Source: Anaerolineae bacterium (GTDB lineage Bacteria > Chloroflexota > Anaerolineae > Aggregatilineales > Phototrophicaceae). From it: a stretch of DNA of 64,000 nucleotides. The notes under the pieces were generated by a model. That model saw nothing but the letters and a program-made list of their open reading frames with translations. It was not told the DNA's origin and made no database searches. Shown piece after piece: positions 1-8,076 of this stretch. Position 1 is the first letter of the stretch. Each line of letters begins with the position of its first letter. The stretch spans positions 186,001 to 250,000 of the forward strand of contig JAJEBY010000011.1 in NCBI GenBank assembly GCA_022822305.1, in the 5' to 3' direction. The position numbers were made by a program, and so were the translations under genes.

Positions 1-279
1 CAGGCGCTGCACGAGGTCTACAAAGACGCGGGATTGGTCGTGCTGGGTATCAACATTCTGGAAAGTTCGCGACAGAAAGCGCTGGATTTCATCGACGAAT
101 TCGCGCTGACGTATCCCAACGGCGAAGATATCGGTCAATTCATCGCCAATCTATATCGGGTCGAGGGACCTCCGGAGAGCTTCCTGATCGACAAGCAAGG
201 CAATATCAAGCGCTTCATCCTGGGCGCCCTGCGCTTTGATGACTTGAGCGAGACTATAGCGGATTTGCTGGCGGACTGA
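1..279 (+). CDS. TlpA/ResA/CcmG-type thioredoxin-fold protein, 3' part
   Basis: The reading frame is open from the first base of the window, so the 5' end, including the expected CxxC active site, lies outside. The visible 92 residues contain the second half of a thioredoxin fold: a beta strand (LVVLGINI), then the cis-proline loop in VEGPPESFLIDKQGNIK, which is typical of TlpA/ResA/CcmG reductases. These proteins reduce apocytochrome c cysteines outside the membrane before heme attachment. The next gene starts 2 bases after the stop and is CcmI-like, followed by a cytochrome c and ccmA, ccmB and ccmC, so a CcmG role is inferred from context. The family is clear; the exact subfamily is not, because the N-terminus is missing. 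Confidence 0.8.
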   Translation, partial: QALHEVYKDAGLVVLGINILESSRQKALDFIDEFALTYPNGEDIGQFIANLYRVEGPPESFLIDKQGNIKRFILGALRFDDLSETIADLLAD

Positions 280-281
280 CG

Positions 282-704
282 ATGAGTATAGGCGGGTTGA
301 TTATCACGTTGGCGCTGGTCTTGATCGCGACGGTCGTAGTGGCGCGACCATTATTCCGTTTCGCCCCCGGTCGACTGACGGCGGATGCCAACCTGCAGTT
401 GCAGCGCGAGCGCGTCGACAGTTACTACGAGCGCGTTCTGACCAATATTCGAGATCTGGACGAAGATTTTAAGACGGGCAAGATTGCCGAGGCGGACTAT
501 CGCGAAGAGCGCGAGGTCTGGGTGTATCGCGGCGTACGACTGCTGCGCGTGGCGGATAGCCTGGATAGCGAGCGCAGCCCGGCCGCGACCGGCGCGCTAG
601 ATGCCGATGAAATCGACCGTGAAATCGAGCGGGCGGTACGTGTAATTCGGGAGGGCCAGCAAGCGGCGCTTCATGACATGTCCGATGGCGAGGCAAGCGC
701 ATGA
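282..704 (+). CDS. CcmI-like membrane protein of cytochrome c maturation
   Basis: This 140-residue protein has one N-terminal membrane helix (about residues 4-22), then a charged, helical region with the pattern ERVLTNIRDLDEDFKTGKIAEADYREER. That pattern matches the short N-terminal module of CcmI/CycH proteins and related cytochrome c biogenesis factors (a membrane helix plus a 'DLDFDYETGKLSEEDY'-type helix). The TPR domain of full CcmI is absent, so this is only the short form. The stop codon overlaps the next start (ATGA at 701-704), and the gene sits between a thioredoxin-like gene and a cytochrome c gene. The role in apocytochrome handling is inferred from domain pattern and neighbours. 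Confidence 0.7.
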   Translation: MSIGGLIITLALVLIATVVVARPLFRFAPGRLTADANLQLQRERVDSYYERVLTNIRDLDEDFKTGKIAEADYREEREVWVYRGVRLLRVADSLDSERSPAATGALDADEIDREIERAVRVIREGQQAALHDMSDGEASA

Positions 705-2467
705 GTCGGCGGATGATACTGGCGTGTATCGCGCTGGCGCTGTGCCTCGGCGGCTGCAGTGGATTGGGGGGCGAGCCGGAGATCGTGGCGACGTATGCGC
801 CGCCGACGACCGCTCCGACGGCTGCAATTGACTGGCAGCCCGATGTCAGCAAAGGCGGACGGATCTTCGCCGAGCGCTGCACCGAATGCCACGGAAGCTC
901 GGGGGACGGACGCGGAGACTTGGTCGCCGGCGGGAGCGTGCCGCAGCCGCTGGATATGACAGACTTGCGGTTGACAGCCGCAAAGTCCCCGCTGGAATGG
1001 TTTCAGATTATCACGGAGGGGCGCATCGAGAATCTAATGCCGCCCTGGGAAAACGCTTTAAGCGAAGACGAGCGCTGGGATGTGACGCTCTACGCCTACT
1101 CGCTGGCTTATGACGAGACATTGCTGAGTACGGGAGACGGCCTTTGGCGTGAACACTGTGGCGATTGCCAACTGCCGCTGTTGATTCCGCCGGTCTACAG
1201 CGACCTGGAATATGGCGCGGTGTTGAACGCCGAATTCTTCAATAATGCGCTGGATGGGGCGGAGCTCGCGGCAGCGGTGGCGCACGCGCGCATGCGGACG
1301 CTGCGAGCGGATTCCGGGAGCGATGACGGCGTCGGGGACAACAATGAAGTATCCGTCCGACGCGGGGATTTCAGTGGACGCGTGCAGCATGGCACGGCTG
1401 ATGGCAAGCTGCCGCGCGATACGATTGTGCAACTGCAATTTGGCAGCGCCGAAACCGGATTCAGCCGCGCGGAAACCATGATAGATGAAGATGGGCGCTT
1501 CGCTTTTGAGGATATTCCGCTGACGACAGCTTTCTCATACATCGTCAGCGCGATGGTTCAGGATCGCCTGTTCAGTCGCAGGCTGCTGGCGGGACATCCG
1601 GCCGATATCGATTATGAGCAGACGATCACGATCTACGATTTAACGCATGATCCCAGCGTCATCAGCGTGGCGAGCATTGAGCTGTACATCAATCCGATAC
1701 GCCTGGACGACTTGGGCAGTGGTCTGCTGGCGACGCAGATTGTCAGTTATCGCAACGATTCCGACCGCTTGTATACGAGCGGGCGCGGCTTTGAGGACGG
1801 GCGCGAGGCGAGCCTGCTGCTGCAGGTTCCGGATGGCGCGCGGATCGTGAGCGGAGACGGCAATGGGCGCTTCGTGATCGTCGAGGATCTGGAACGCGTG
1901 CCGGATTCGCTGATCGACACGCAGCCGGTGACGCCCGGCGATGGCCACCAAATCGTTGTCGAGTATTTCCTGCCTTATGACGACCGCCTGGATTTCGAGC
2001 AGTTGTTCAACAATAGAGTCAATGCCGATGTGAGCGTCACGTTGCCCAAGTCACTGCACCTGCAAGGCGCGGACTTTACGCTTGAAAATGACACGAGCAT
2101 AGCTGAATCGCTTAGGGCATATGCGGGCAAATTGGCGCTGGAGCGCGAGCCGCGATTGGCGTTTGTGATCAGCGGGGACCCATACGCCACCAGCAGCACG
2201 GATGCGGCGATCATCACCAGCGACAGTCTGCCGCCGCTGCTCGCCGCATTGGGCGCGACATTTGCCGTAGGGCTGGCCGGTCTGGCGTTTTGGCGCCGGC
2301 GCGGAACGGATAACGCGAGCGGGATAGACGACCTGGTCGGCAAGATCGCGCAACTGGACGAGGCGCATGATCGCGGGCACATCAATCACGATGTTTATCA
2401 TCATCGTCGGCGTGAACTCAAGCGCGAACTGGCAGACCTGATGGACGAGACGGCCGCTGAATCATGA
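701..2467 (+). CDS. Lipoprotein c-type cytochrome with a degenerate second CxxC and membrane-anchored C-terminus
   Basis: 588 residues. A lipoprotein signal peptide ends in the lipobox LGGC (Cys19). A class I cytochrome c domain follows, with heme motif CTECH at residues 60-64 and a likely axial Met in NLMPPWE. A second motif at residues 153-157 reads CGDCQ: the two cysteines are kept but the heme-ligand His is Gln. The middle (about 220-290) looks like a carboxypeptidase-regulatory-type beta domain (FSGRVQHG... LPRDTIVQLQF). A membrane helix lies near residues 505-525, followed by a charged helical tail (IAQLDEAHDRGHINHDVYHHRRRELKREL) resembling SHOCT-like tails. It overlaps both neighbours by 4 bases, so it is translated with the ccm genes. 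Its electron partner is unknown. Confidence 0.8.
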   Translation: MSRRMILACIALALCLGGCSGLGGEPEIVATYAPPTTAPTAAIDWQPDVSKGGRIFAERCTECHGSSGDGRGDLVAGGSVPQPLDMTDLRLTAAKSPLEWFQIITEGRIENLMPPWENALSEDERWDVTLYAYSLAYDETLLSTGDGLWREHCGDCQLPLLIPPVYSDLEYGAVLNAEFFNNALDGAELAAAVAHARMRTLRADSGSDDGVGDNNEVSVRRGDFSGRVQHGTADGKLPRDTIVQLQFGSAETGFSRAETMIDEDGRFAFEDIPLTTAFSYIVSAMVQDRLFSRRLLAGHPADIDYEQTITIYDLTHDPSVISVASIELYINPIRLDDLGSGLLATQIVSYRNDSDRLYTSGRGFEDGREASLLLQVPDGARIVSGDGNGRFVIVEDLERVPDSLIDTQPVTPGDGHQIVVEYFLPYDDRLDFEQLFNNRVNADVSVTLPKSLHLQGADFTLENDTSIAESLRAYAGKLALEREPRLAFVISGDPYATSSTDAAIITSDSLPPLLAALGATFAVGLAGLAFWRRRGTDNASGIDDLVGKIAQLDEAHDRGHINHDVYHHRRRELKRELADLMDETAAES

Positions 2468-3189
2468 ACGATGTGGCGCCAATCATTGAAATTGCGAACC
2501 TGAGCAAAGCCTTTGGCTTGCGCCCGGCGCTGCAGGGGCTGGACTTACAGATCATGCGCGGCGAATCAGTCGTCTTGCTGGGGCAAAATGGCAGCGGCAA
2601 ATCTACTTTGCTGCGCTTGCTGGCGGGATTGAGCAAGCCGACTGCGGGCATCATCCGTATAGGAGGCTGGGAGATGCCGAAGGAAGCCATGGCCGTGCGC
2701 GCCCAAATCGGTCTGGTGGCGCACCAACCGCTGCTCTATGACAATTTGAGCGCCAGGGAAAATCTCGAATTCTTCGGCCGGCTGTATGGCATGGCGGCGG
2801 CTGAACGCGAGTCGCGGATGGCTGAATTGCTGGATCGCGTGGCCTTGCGGCGGCGCGCAGATAGCCTGGTTCGGGATTTCTCGCGAGGCATGCAGCAACG
2901 CCTGAGCATCGCGCGCGCTTTGCTGCACGAACCGGACGTGCTGCTTTTCGATGAACCCTACACCGGATTGGATCAGGCGGCGGTTGAGTTGCTGGATGAA
3001 TTACTCGGCTCGGCGAGGCAGCGCGGACGTACGGTGATCGTGAGTACGCATCAACTGGAGCGGGCGCCGGCATTGGCGGCCCGAGCGATAGTGCTGTCGC
3101 GGGGTCGCATCAGCTTCGATGGCGCAATCGAGGGCCAGACGAGCGGCGAGCTGGGGGCGCTGGTCAATCTGGACGCGGCGTTCGCATGA
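2464..3189 (+). CDS. ccmA: Heme exporter ATP-binding subunit CcmA
   Basis: 241-residue ABC ATPase. Walker A is GQNGSGKST (residues 40-48), the Q-loop region is VAHQPLLYDNLSARENL, the ABC signature is FSRGMQQR (139-146), and Walker B is LLFDE (160-164). The FSRGMQQR signature is typical of CcmA and relatives. With CcmB and CcmC it forms the ABC complex that releases holo-CcmE in System I cytochrome c maturation at the cytoplasmic membrane. The start ATG overlaps the upstream stop, and the gene ends inside the start of ccmB (ATGA at 3186-3189). The length is slightly above the usual 200-220 residues. Assignment to CcmA rather than a generic ABC-2 ATPase rests on the adjacent ccmB and ccmC. Confidence 0.92.
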   Translation: MNDVAPIIEIANLSKAFGLRPALQGLDLQIMRGESVVLLGQNGSGKSTLLRLLAGLSKPTAGIIRIGGWEMPKEAMAVRAQIGLVAHQPLLYDNLSARENLEFFGRLYGMAAAERESRMAELLDRVALRRRADSLVRDFSRGMQQRLSIARALLHEPDVLLFDEPYTGLDQAAVELLDELLGSARQRGRTVIVSTHQLERAPALAARAIVLSRGRISFDGAIEGQTSGELGALVNLDAAFA

Positions 3190-3854
3190 GCACGGGATTC
3201 CCCTCCGCTGTGCTGGCAATTGTCCGCAAAGACTTGCGGGCGGAACTGCGTTCGCGCGATGTGATCAGCGTGACCGCGATGTTCGCCTTGCTCAGCATAT
3301 TGGTTTTCAGCTTCGCGTTGGAATTGGACAAGGTCGCGCGCGAAGAAGCGGTGAGCGGTGTTTTGTGGGTGACGTTGGTATACGCGAGCATATTGGGATT
3401 CAATCGCAGTCTGGCTCTGGAAAGCGATCGCGGCGTGCTGGACGGTCTGCTGTTGGCGCCGATCTCGCGATCGGCGATCTTCCTGGGCAAGCTGCTGGGC
3501 AATTTCGCCTTCACATTGATCGTGCTTGTGGTGATACTGCCGCTGATGCACGTGCTGTACAACAAGCCGCTGCTAAGTGGCTGGCTGATCGTGACGGCGG
3601 TGATCGGCATATTTGGATTCTGCGCCATCGGCACCTTGCTGGCGACGATGACAGTGCAGACGCGCGCCCGCGAGGCGCTGCTGCCGATTGCGCTGCTGCC
3701 GGTGGCGCTGCCGCTGCTGTTGACGGCGGTGCGGGCGACCAACGGCATCTTGCGCGACACCGAATGGCAGGTTTGGCTGCAGATTTTGTGCGGCATAGGC
3801 GTTATCTATTTCGTGATGTGCTGGCTGCTTTATGGTTATGTGCTGGAAGAATGA
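3186..3854 (+). CDS. ccmB: Heme exporter permease subunit CcmB
   Basis: 222-residue polytopic membrane protein with six predicted helices. It has CcmB family features: an N-terminal VRKDLRAELRSRDVIS segment, a long hydrophobic helix beginning AMFALLSILVFSFAL, the ESDRGVLDGLLLAPISRSAIFLGK loop, and a last helix ending in a short cytoplasmic tail. Its length equals the normal CcmB size. CcmB pairs with CcmA and CcmC in the System I complex. The 4-base overlap with ccmA indicates translational coupling. A 208-base gap with a new promoter separates it from ccmC, so ccmC can also be transcribed independently. Confidence 0.93.
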   Translation: MSTGFPSAVLAIVRKDLRAELRSRDVISVTAMFALLSILVFSFALELDKVAREEAVSGVLWVTLVYASILGFNRSLALESDRGVLDGLLLAPISRSAIFLGKLLGNFAFTLIVLVVILPLMHVLYNKPLLSGWLIVTAVIGIFGFCAIGTLLATMTVQTRAREALLPIALLPVALPLLLTAVRATNGILRDTEWQVWLQILCGIGVIYFVMCWLLYGYVLEE

Positions 3855-3887
3855 CGGGCGGAGGGGTGGTCTACCGTTGGTTGAATC

Positions 3888-3923
3888 GGGCGAGCCAAGG
3901 CTCGCGCCTACGCAGCTTGTCCG
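3888..3923 (+). repeat. Dispersed palindromic repeat, copy a
   Basis: Arms GGGCGAGCC and GGCTCGCGCC flank a 2-base centre and are followed by TACG and then GCTTGTCCG. The palindrome and the downstream tail both recur at 11973-12010, so the repeat unit is longer than the hairpin alone. The copy lies in the ccmB-ccmC gap, outside any gene. Confidence 0.6.
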
Positions 3924-4011
3924 CTTTTGTGGCATGTTCTCTCGAGACTTCGGCAATTGTCACAGCATTGCTGCACTGACTGACAACGACACTTTAGTTG
4001 CGCGCTATCTC

Positions 4012-4020
4012 TGATAAAAT
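4012..4020 (+). promoter_or_regulatory. Extended -10 promoter upstream of ccmC
   Basis: TGA-TAAAAT fits the extended -10 pattern TGn-TATAAT with five of six hexamer matches. A weak -35 (TTTAGT, 3993-3998) lies 16 bases upstream of the hexamer. The predicted start near 4027 leaves a leader of about 36 bases before the ccmC ATG, which has AAGG as its Shine-Dalgarno. The call rests on sequence pattern only. Confidence 0.5.
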
Positions 4021-4062
4021 GCCGAAATTGTGAGTAAATCTACACAAACCTAAGGTCATGAC

Positions 4063-4812
4063 ATGGTCGCAGCGTCAGATTTTCCCACCGATGTTCCGGC
4101 AGAGGCGCCGCCGATGCCGCGGCTGCTACGGGTGTTGACGGGCGTCGCCATCCTGGGATTCGCGCTGACCTTCTATCTCGGCTTTTTTGTGGCGGGCCGG
4201 GACATTGAACAAGGCGAGATTCAGCGCATTTTCTACATACACATGCCGGCGTTTTTTGGCGCCTTCACCGCGTTCGGAGCGACCGTGCTGGGCGGGGTGA
4301 TTTATCTCTGGCGGAAGAGCGACATCTGGGACAAGATCGCGCTGGCGGGCGTCGAAGTCGGCTTGGCCTTCGCGCTGGTCAATCTGGTCACCGGGGCGAT
4401 CTGGGCGCGTCCGATTTGGAATACCTGGTGGACCTGGGATCCGCGCCTGACCTCGGCCGCAATCATGGCGCTGACCTACGCCGCCTATTTGATGCTGCGC
4501 GCGGGTATTGAAGACCCCAATCGCAAACGCGCCTTCATGTCGGTTTACGGGATTCTGGCGTTCGTCAGCGTATTGACCACGCTCTTTATCATCCGCGTCG
4601 TGCCCGAGACCATTCATCCGGTCATCGTCGGCGCCAGCCCACAGAATGCGCAAGGCAGCTTTGAAGCGACCAGCGGCGTGATAACGGCCTTGGTTCCCAG
4701 CCTGCTGCTGTGGCTGACGTTGATGCCGATCACGTTGATCTGGCATCGCGTGCGGCTGGAGAACCGGATCGAGGCGGTCCGTCGTTTGAAGCTTAGCGTC
4801 TTGAGCGAGTAA
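4063..4812 (+). CDS. ccmC: Heme handling protein CcmC
   Basis: 249-residue membrane protein with six helices and the WWD domain (WNTWWTWDPRLTSAAIMALTYAAY) that binds heme at the outer face. The two flanking His ligands are visible: IFYIHMP before the domain and ETIHPVIVG after it. CcmC loads heme onto CcmE in System I maturation. The ATG at 4063 follows an AAGG Shine-Dalgarno and an extended -10 promoter. The next gene, an anchored protein of unknown function, starts 5 bases after the stop. The start is supported because the residues before the first helix are short and soluble, as is usual. ccmE and ccmF are not in the visible part. Confidence 0.95.
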   Translation: MVAASDFPTDVPAEAPPMPRLLRVLTGVAILGFALTFYLGFFVAGRDIEQGEIQRIFYIHMPAFFGAFTAFGATVLGGVIYLWRKSDIWDKIALAGVEVGLAFALVNLVTGAIWARPIWNTWWTWDPRLTSAAIMALTYAAYLMLRAGIEDPNRKRAFMSVYGILAFVSVLTTLFIIRVVPETIHPVIVGASPQNAQGSFEATSGVITALVPSLLLWLTLMPITLIWHRVRLENRIEAVRRLKLSVLSE

Positions 4813-4817
4813 CCACG

Positions 4818-5675
4818 ATGCGACCGATGAAGAGACTGATTGCTCTGCTGCTGCCGCTGCTGGCGATTAACGGTATATTGGCGCAGGAAGAGGAATCGCA
4901 AGTTCCCTATTTCCAGTCGTCCGCGTTCAATGTGCCGCGGCTGGGAGGCTGGGAAGACCAGAGCACGGATACGGTCGCGCAGTTCTATTACAGCCCGGCC
5001 AACGCGACCATCCGCACGGCGATGGCGCCCGAGGAAGATATTCTGGCAGCCGTGAGGCAGGACTTGCGGGATCTCGTGGGCACTGCGCTCGGGGACCAAA
5101 TTTATGACGGAAAAGTGAACCTCGCTGACGGCACTTGGCGCTCGCTGATCTTTGAACCGGATGAGGTCACGACGATTTCGGTGATGGCGCGGAAGGCAGG
5201 CTCGCAGACGGCAATCATCAGCTTCGTCGAGCGTGACCCGGCGTTGCGGACAGTCCTGCTGACGCTGGCGCAGGCGGACGATTCGCTTGAGGACGCCTCG
5301 CCGGAAATCGCCAGGGCGGCCAAGATCATTGCCGGGATCGACATGAAGTATCTGGCGCCGGTGGAAATCACCGCCCTTCTGAGCGGCGAATGGATCATTT
5401 ATGAGGGCGATGGCTTCACGGCGATGGGCATGGTCTTCGGCAACGACAGTTATGTGGCGCTGCAGGAAGGCGCGCCCGGCGATCTGACCGCGCTGGTGGA
5501 GGCTTACAATCGGACGCTACTCGGTTTCTTCATCACGCCGGATAACAGCGGGTATTTGGCGCTGGCGCTGGCGGCGGTATTCGCCATATTGGGCGGATTG
5601 ATTTTGAGTTTCTATTGGCGTTGGCGGCATCTGCGACAGGAATTGGCGATGATCGCGCGCCTACAAGCGGAGTGA
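4818..5675 (+). CDS. Unknown exported protein with C-terminal membrane anchor, downstream of ccmC
   Basis: I do not recognise this family. The 285-residue protein has a signal peptide (residues 1-22, cleavage expected after ILA in NGILAQEE), a soluble region of about 220 residues, a single membrane helix (about 252-272, YLALALAAVFAILGGLILSFYWRW) and a short basic cytoplasmic tail. The topology is therefore an extracytoplasmic domain held at the membrane. The soluble part has mixed alpha/beta character and no cysteine or CxxCH, so it is not itself a cytochrome. It begins 5 bases after ccmC and is probably cotranscribed, which suggests an envelope or cytochrome-related role, but that is inference. 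Confidence 0.75.
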   Translation: MRPMKRLIALLLPLLAINGILAQEEESQVPYFQSSAFNVPRLGGWEDQSTDTVAQFYYSPANATIRTAMAPEEDILAAVRQDLRDLVGTALGDQIYDGKVNLADGTWRSLIFEPDEVTTISVMARKAGSQTAIISFVERDPALRTVLLTLAQADDSLEDASPEIARAAKIIAGIDMKYLAPVEITALLSGEWIIYEGDGFTAMGMVFGNDSYVALQEGAPGDLTALVEAYNRTLLGFFITPDNSGYLALALAAVFAILGGLILSFYWRWRHLRQELAMIARLQAE

Positions 5676-5771
5676 CCGGTCGAATCTGAGACAAGTCGCA
5701 ATATCCCGCAACCATCAGGGCGATCAAGCGTATAGAAGTGTAATGTATTAACGTCACTGAGGAGCGACGCG

Positions 5772-6140
5772 ATGAGCGACGAGATGAATCCTGAATCGCA
5801 AACGCCGGAAGAAGACGAAACCGGCAAGACGCCGCTGGAACAATTCATCTTTCATCAGCGCCGCGGCCTGGAAGAATTTGGCAAGGCGATGGAGTCGTTG
5901 CTGCCGCCGGGCTTCCGCGAGCACACGCAAGCGGCTGGCAGCGAGTTCGCCAACGGATTCCGTGTATTGATCGACGCTGCCATCGACGAGATCAAGAAAG
6001 CCAGCGAGATGGAAGACCCCGATGCGCAGCGGGCTGCCGAACAAGAGAAACGCGCGCGCGCCAATCTTTCGAGCGACGACGATGATGACGCGGCAGCCGG
6101 GACAGGCAGCGGCAAGATCAAAGTCGAACTGGACGATTGA
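5772..6140 (+). CDS. Small acidic protein of unknown function
   Basis: 122 residues, not recognised. The ATG at 5772 has a GAGGAG Shine-Dalgarno 6-7 bases upstream. The ends are acidic and low-complexity (MSDEMNPESQTPEEDE at the start, LSSDDDDDAAAGTGSGKIKVELDD at the end). The centre (about residues 24-85) is predicted helical, with FIFHQRRGLEEFGKAMESLLPPGFREHTQ and EFANGFRVLIDAAIDEIKKA. There is no signal peptide or membrane segment, so it is cytoplasmic. The strong ribosome site and helical core support a real gene. It lies alone between the ccm cluster and the convergent arsA-like gene. Confidence 0.6.
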   Translation: MSDEMNPESQTPEEDETGKTPLEQFIFHQRRGLEEFGKAMESLLPPGFREHTQAAGSEFANGFRVLIDAAIDEIKKASEMEDPDAQRAAEQEKRARANLSSDDDDDAAAGTGSGKIKVELDD

Positions 6141-6226
6141 CCTCGAATCCAAGCCAGACAGGTCGGGCGCGCCCGCCTGCAAATCCATGCTATTCCCAAT
6201 TGAACAATCTACGCAGTCGCGCTGAA

Positions 6227-7414
6227 TCAGTCCTCGAAGCGGATATTGAGGAATTGATTCTCGAACTTGGCGCTGGTGATTTCCAGCGCTTGAAGTTCGT
6301 CCGGCAGCACGATATTGCGGCGATAGGGACCGACGCTGAGCGTCAGTTCGTCGCGGGCGCGATAGAGCTCGAGCTGGTCTTTGCTGGCGAAACCGACGGG
6401 GACGCGCAGCATCCAGCTGGAATCGCCATCGATCTGCTCCAGCTTGTGCACGACGCCGTCAAACAAGCGCTCGGCGGGATTGCGATCGCCGTATAACTCG
6501 TCGGCCAGCCGCCGCAGCATCTCCAGGCCGCCCATCTCCTCGCCGAACAGTGGCGCTTTGAGCACGGGCAGGCTGCCAAATGCCTCGCGCACGAAGTCGA
6601 TGTTTTCGGCCTGGCGCACTTTCAAGCGATCGAAGAAGGGGTCCTTAATGTCATCGGGAAAGATGCGGTTGACCAGGATGGCGTCGGTGGCGTAGTCATA
6701 TAGATTGAGGTAGGTGTAGGTGCGCTGGGTTTCGCGAATGACCATGCGCTCGGGATTGACCACCAACCGGATGCTGGAATGTTCGGGGTTGGTCAGCAAT
6801 TCGCGGACGCCATCGAGGGTATCGAAGAGCAGCTGCACCTGGTCCCAGGCGTTATCGGCGATATCGATGCCCGCTTCATTTTTCTTGCCGCGGGTCAGCA
6901 GCTTTTGCACGGGGCGAATGACGCTGTCCAGGCCGCGGGCGATGCGCATCAGTCGCTCGACCCACCAACGCGTGACATCGGGCAGGCTGAGCAGACGAAT
7001 GGTTTCGGCGGTGGGCGCGGCATCGACGATCAGCACATCGTAGTCGCCGGCCTGGAAATATTCGCTGATCCAGAGCAGCTGCGCGCCTTCTTCGAGACCT
7101 GGGATGATGGTCACTTCGGAGGCGTTGACCTTGGCGATGCCTTCGCGATTGAAGAAGGCGCCGAGGTATTCCTGGATTTTGCCCCAGTACTTTTGCATGG
7201 AGTATCGGGTATCGAGCTCTTGCGCCCAGAGATTAGGGGCGATTTCGGTCGGTTCGGGGCCCACCGATTGGTCAAGCGCATCGCCCAGGCTATGCGCTGT
7301 GTCGGTGCTGACGACGATGGTTTTCAGTCCCATTTCCGAGCAGCGCAAGGCGGTGGCGGCCGAGATGCTGGTCTTGCCGACGCCGCCCTTGCCGGTATGC
7401 ACAATTACGCGCAT
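6227..7414 (-). CDS. ArsA/Get3-family ATPase with Hsp20-like C-terminal domain
   Basis: 395 residues with a single SIMIBI-class ATPase domain. The P-loop is GKGGVGKTS (residues 8-16). Switch regions include STDTAHSLGDALDQ and the Walker B-like VLIVDAAPTAETIRLLSLPD. The last 65 or so residues (SSWMLRVPVGFASKDQLELYRARDELTLSVGPYRRNIVLP) are beta-rich and match the Hsp20-like domain fused to many bacterial ArsA proteins. Such single-domain forms occur in Chloroflexi and Chlorobi. Whether it handles arsenite or a membrane-protein client is not known: no arsB, arsC or arsR is nearby, and Get3-type roles are unproven in bacteria. The start has a GAGGTG ribosome site and a plausible promoter. Confidence 0.88.
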   Translation of the reverse strand: MRVIVHTGKGGVGKTSISAATALRCSEMGLKTIVVSTDTAHSLGDALDQSVGPEPTEIAPNLWAQELDTRYSMQKYWGKIQEYLGAFFNREGIAKVNASEVTIIPGLEEGAQLLWISEYFQAGDYDVLIVDAAPTAETIRLLSLPDVTRWWVERLMRIARGLDSVIRPVQKLLTRGKKNEAGIDIADNAWDQVQLLFDTLDGVRELLTNPEHSSIRLVVNPERMVIRETQRTYTYLNLYDYATDAILVNRIFPDDIKDPFFDRLKVRQAENIDFVREAFGSLPVLKAPLFGEEMGGLEMLRRLADELYGDRNPAERLFDGVVHKLEQIDGDSSWMLRVPVGFASKDQLELYRARDELTLSVGPYRRNIVLPDELQALEITSAKFENQFLNIRFED

Positions 7415-7435
7415 TTATTCACCTCGTTTTGCTGC

Positions 7436-7463
7436 AGTATATCGGATAATTCGGCTCAGTCGA
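7436..7463 (-). promoter_or_regulatory. Candidate promoter of the arsA-like gene
   Basis: Read on the minus strand: -35 TCGACT (7463-7458), 16-base spacer, -10 TATACT (7441-7436), then GAGGTG and the ATG at 7414. Four and five of six bases match the consensus hexamers. No other candidate in the 200-base gap is better. Confidence 0.4.
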
Positions 7464-7614
7464 TGATGGTGAATCACATACCAGTATACGCGGAACCGGC
7501 GCGAAAGTAGCGACTGAAAGGCGAGGATGCGGGCGAAGCTGCCGCTTGACAGCCGCGCGTCAAGAATCCACACTCTGCGACAACTTTACTAACGCAAACG
7601 CAGGAGTATGCGAC

Positions 7615-7977
7615 ATGCGCAAGATTGTACATATCGAGATTCCGTCCAGCGACGATGGCGCTCAGAAAGACTTCTACGGCGCGCTCTGCGGGTGGCAGGC
7701 GCAAGAGGTTCCGATGGGAGACGACTTCACCTACGTCATGTTTGATTTGGGTGAATTGGGCGTGGCCTTGAGCGGGACCGGCGACGATATCAAGCCGGGC
7801 GATGTCATCCTGTACATCAACAGCGATGATCTGGAGGCGGATATGGCGCGGGTCAGCGAACTGGGTGGTCAGGTGCTGCTGCCGCGGCAAGAGATTCCCG
7901 GGTTCGGCGCGCTGGGGATATTCATGGATCCGACGGGCAATCGCGTGGCCTTTTGGGAGAACGCGAGTCCTGAATAA
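7615..7977 (+). CDS. VOC (glyoxalase/bleomycin-resistance fold) protein
   Basis: 120 residues. The chosen start (ATG 7615) has AGGAG 8 bases upstream; the frame is open 23 codons further up but without a ribosome site. The sequence begins MRKIVHIEIPSSDDGAQKDFYGALCGWQ and ends with MDPTGNRVAFWENASPE, the two halves of a betaalphabetabetabeta VOC module. The family binds a metal through His/Glu side chains: H6 and E115 (in FWENA) fit the usual first and last positions. The specific substrate cannot be told from the sequence. It stands alone, in the same direction as the AlkC-like gene, from which a 99-base gap with a palindromic repeat separates it. Confidence 0.85.
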   Translation: MRKIVHIEIPSSDDGAQKDFYGALCGWQAQEVPMGDDFTYVMFDLGELGVALSGTGDDIKPGDVILYINSDDLEADMARVSELGGQVLLPRQEIPGFGALGIFMDPTGNRVAFWENASPE

Positions 7978-8005
7978 CAACACGCGGAAAAACTACATGC
8001 AATGA

Positions 8006-8030
8006 GGGCGATCCGGCGGGTCGCCCGTAC
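8006..8030 (+). repeat. Dispersed palindromic repeat, copy b
   Basis: Arms GGGCGATCC and GGGTCGCCC flank a 3-base centre and are followed by GTAC. It lies between the VOC gene and the AlkC-like gene and has the same orientation as the other four copies. Confidence 0.6.
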
Positions 8031-8076
8031 ATAGCCGCATTGACCGGGCGAGGCAGAGAAAAGTGGATTCGCGCTC

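Noticed and set aside
7546..7574. TTGACA with a downstream CACACT as promoter of the VOC gene
   Set aside because: Only three of six -10 bases match. The TTGACA is also one arm of a small CTTGAC/GTCAAG inverted repeat.
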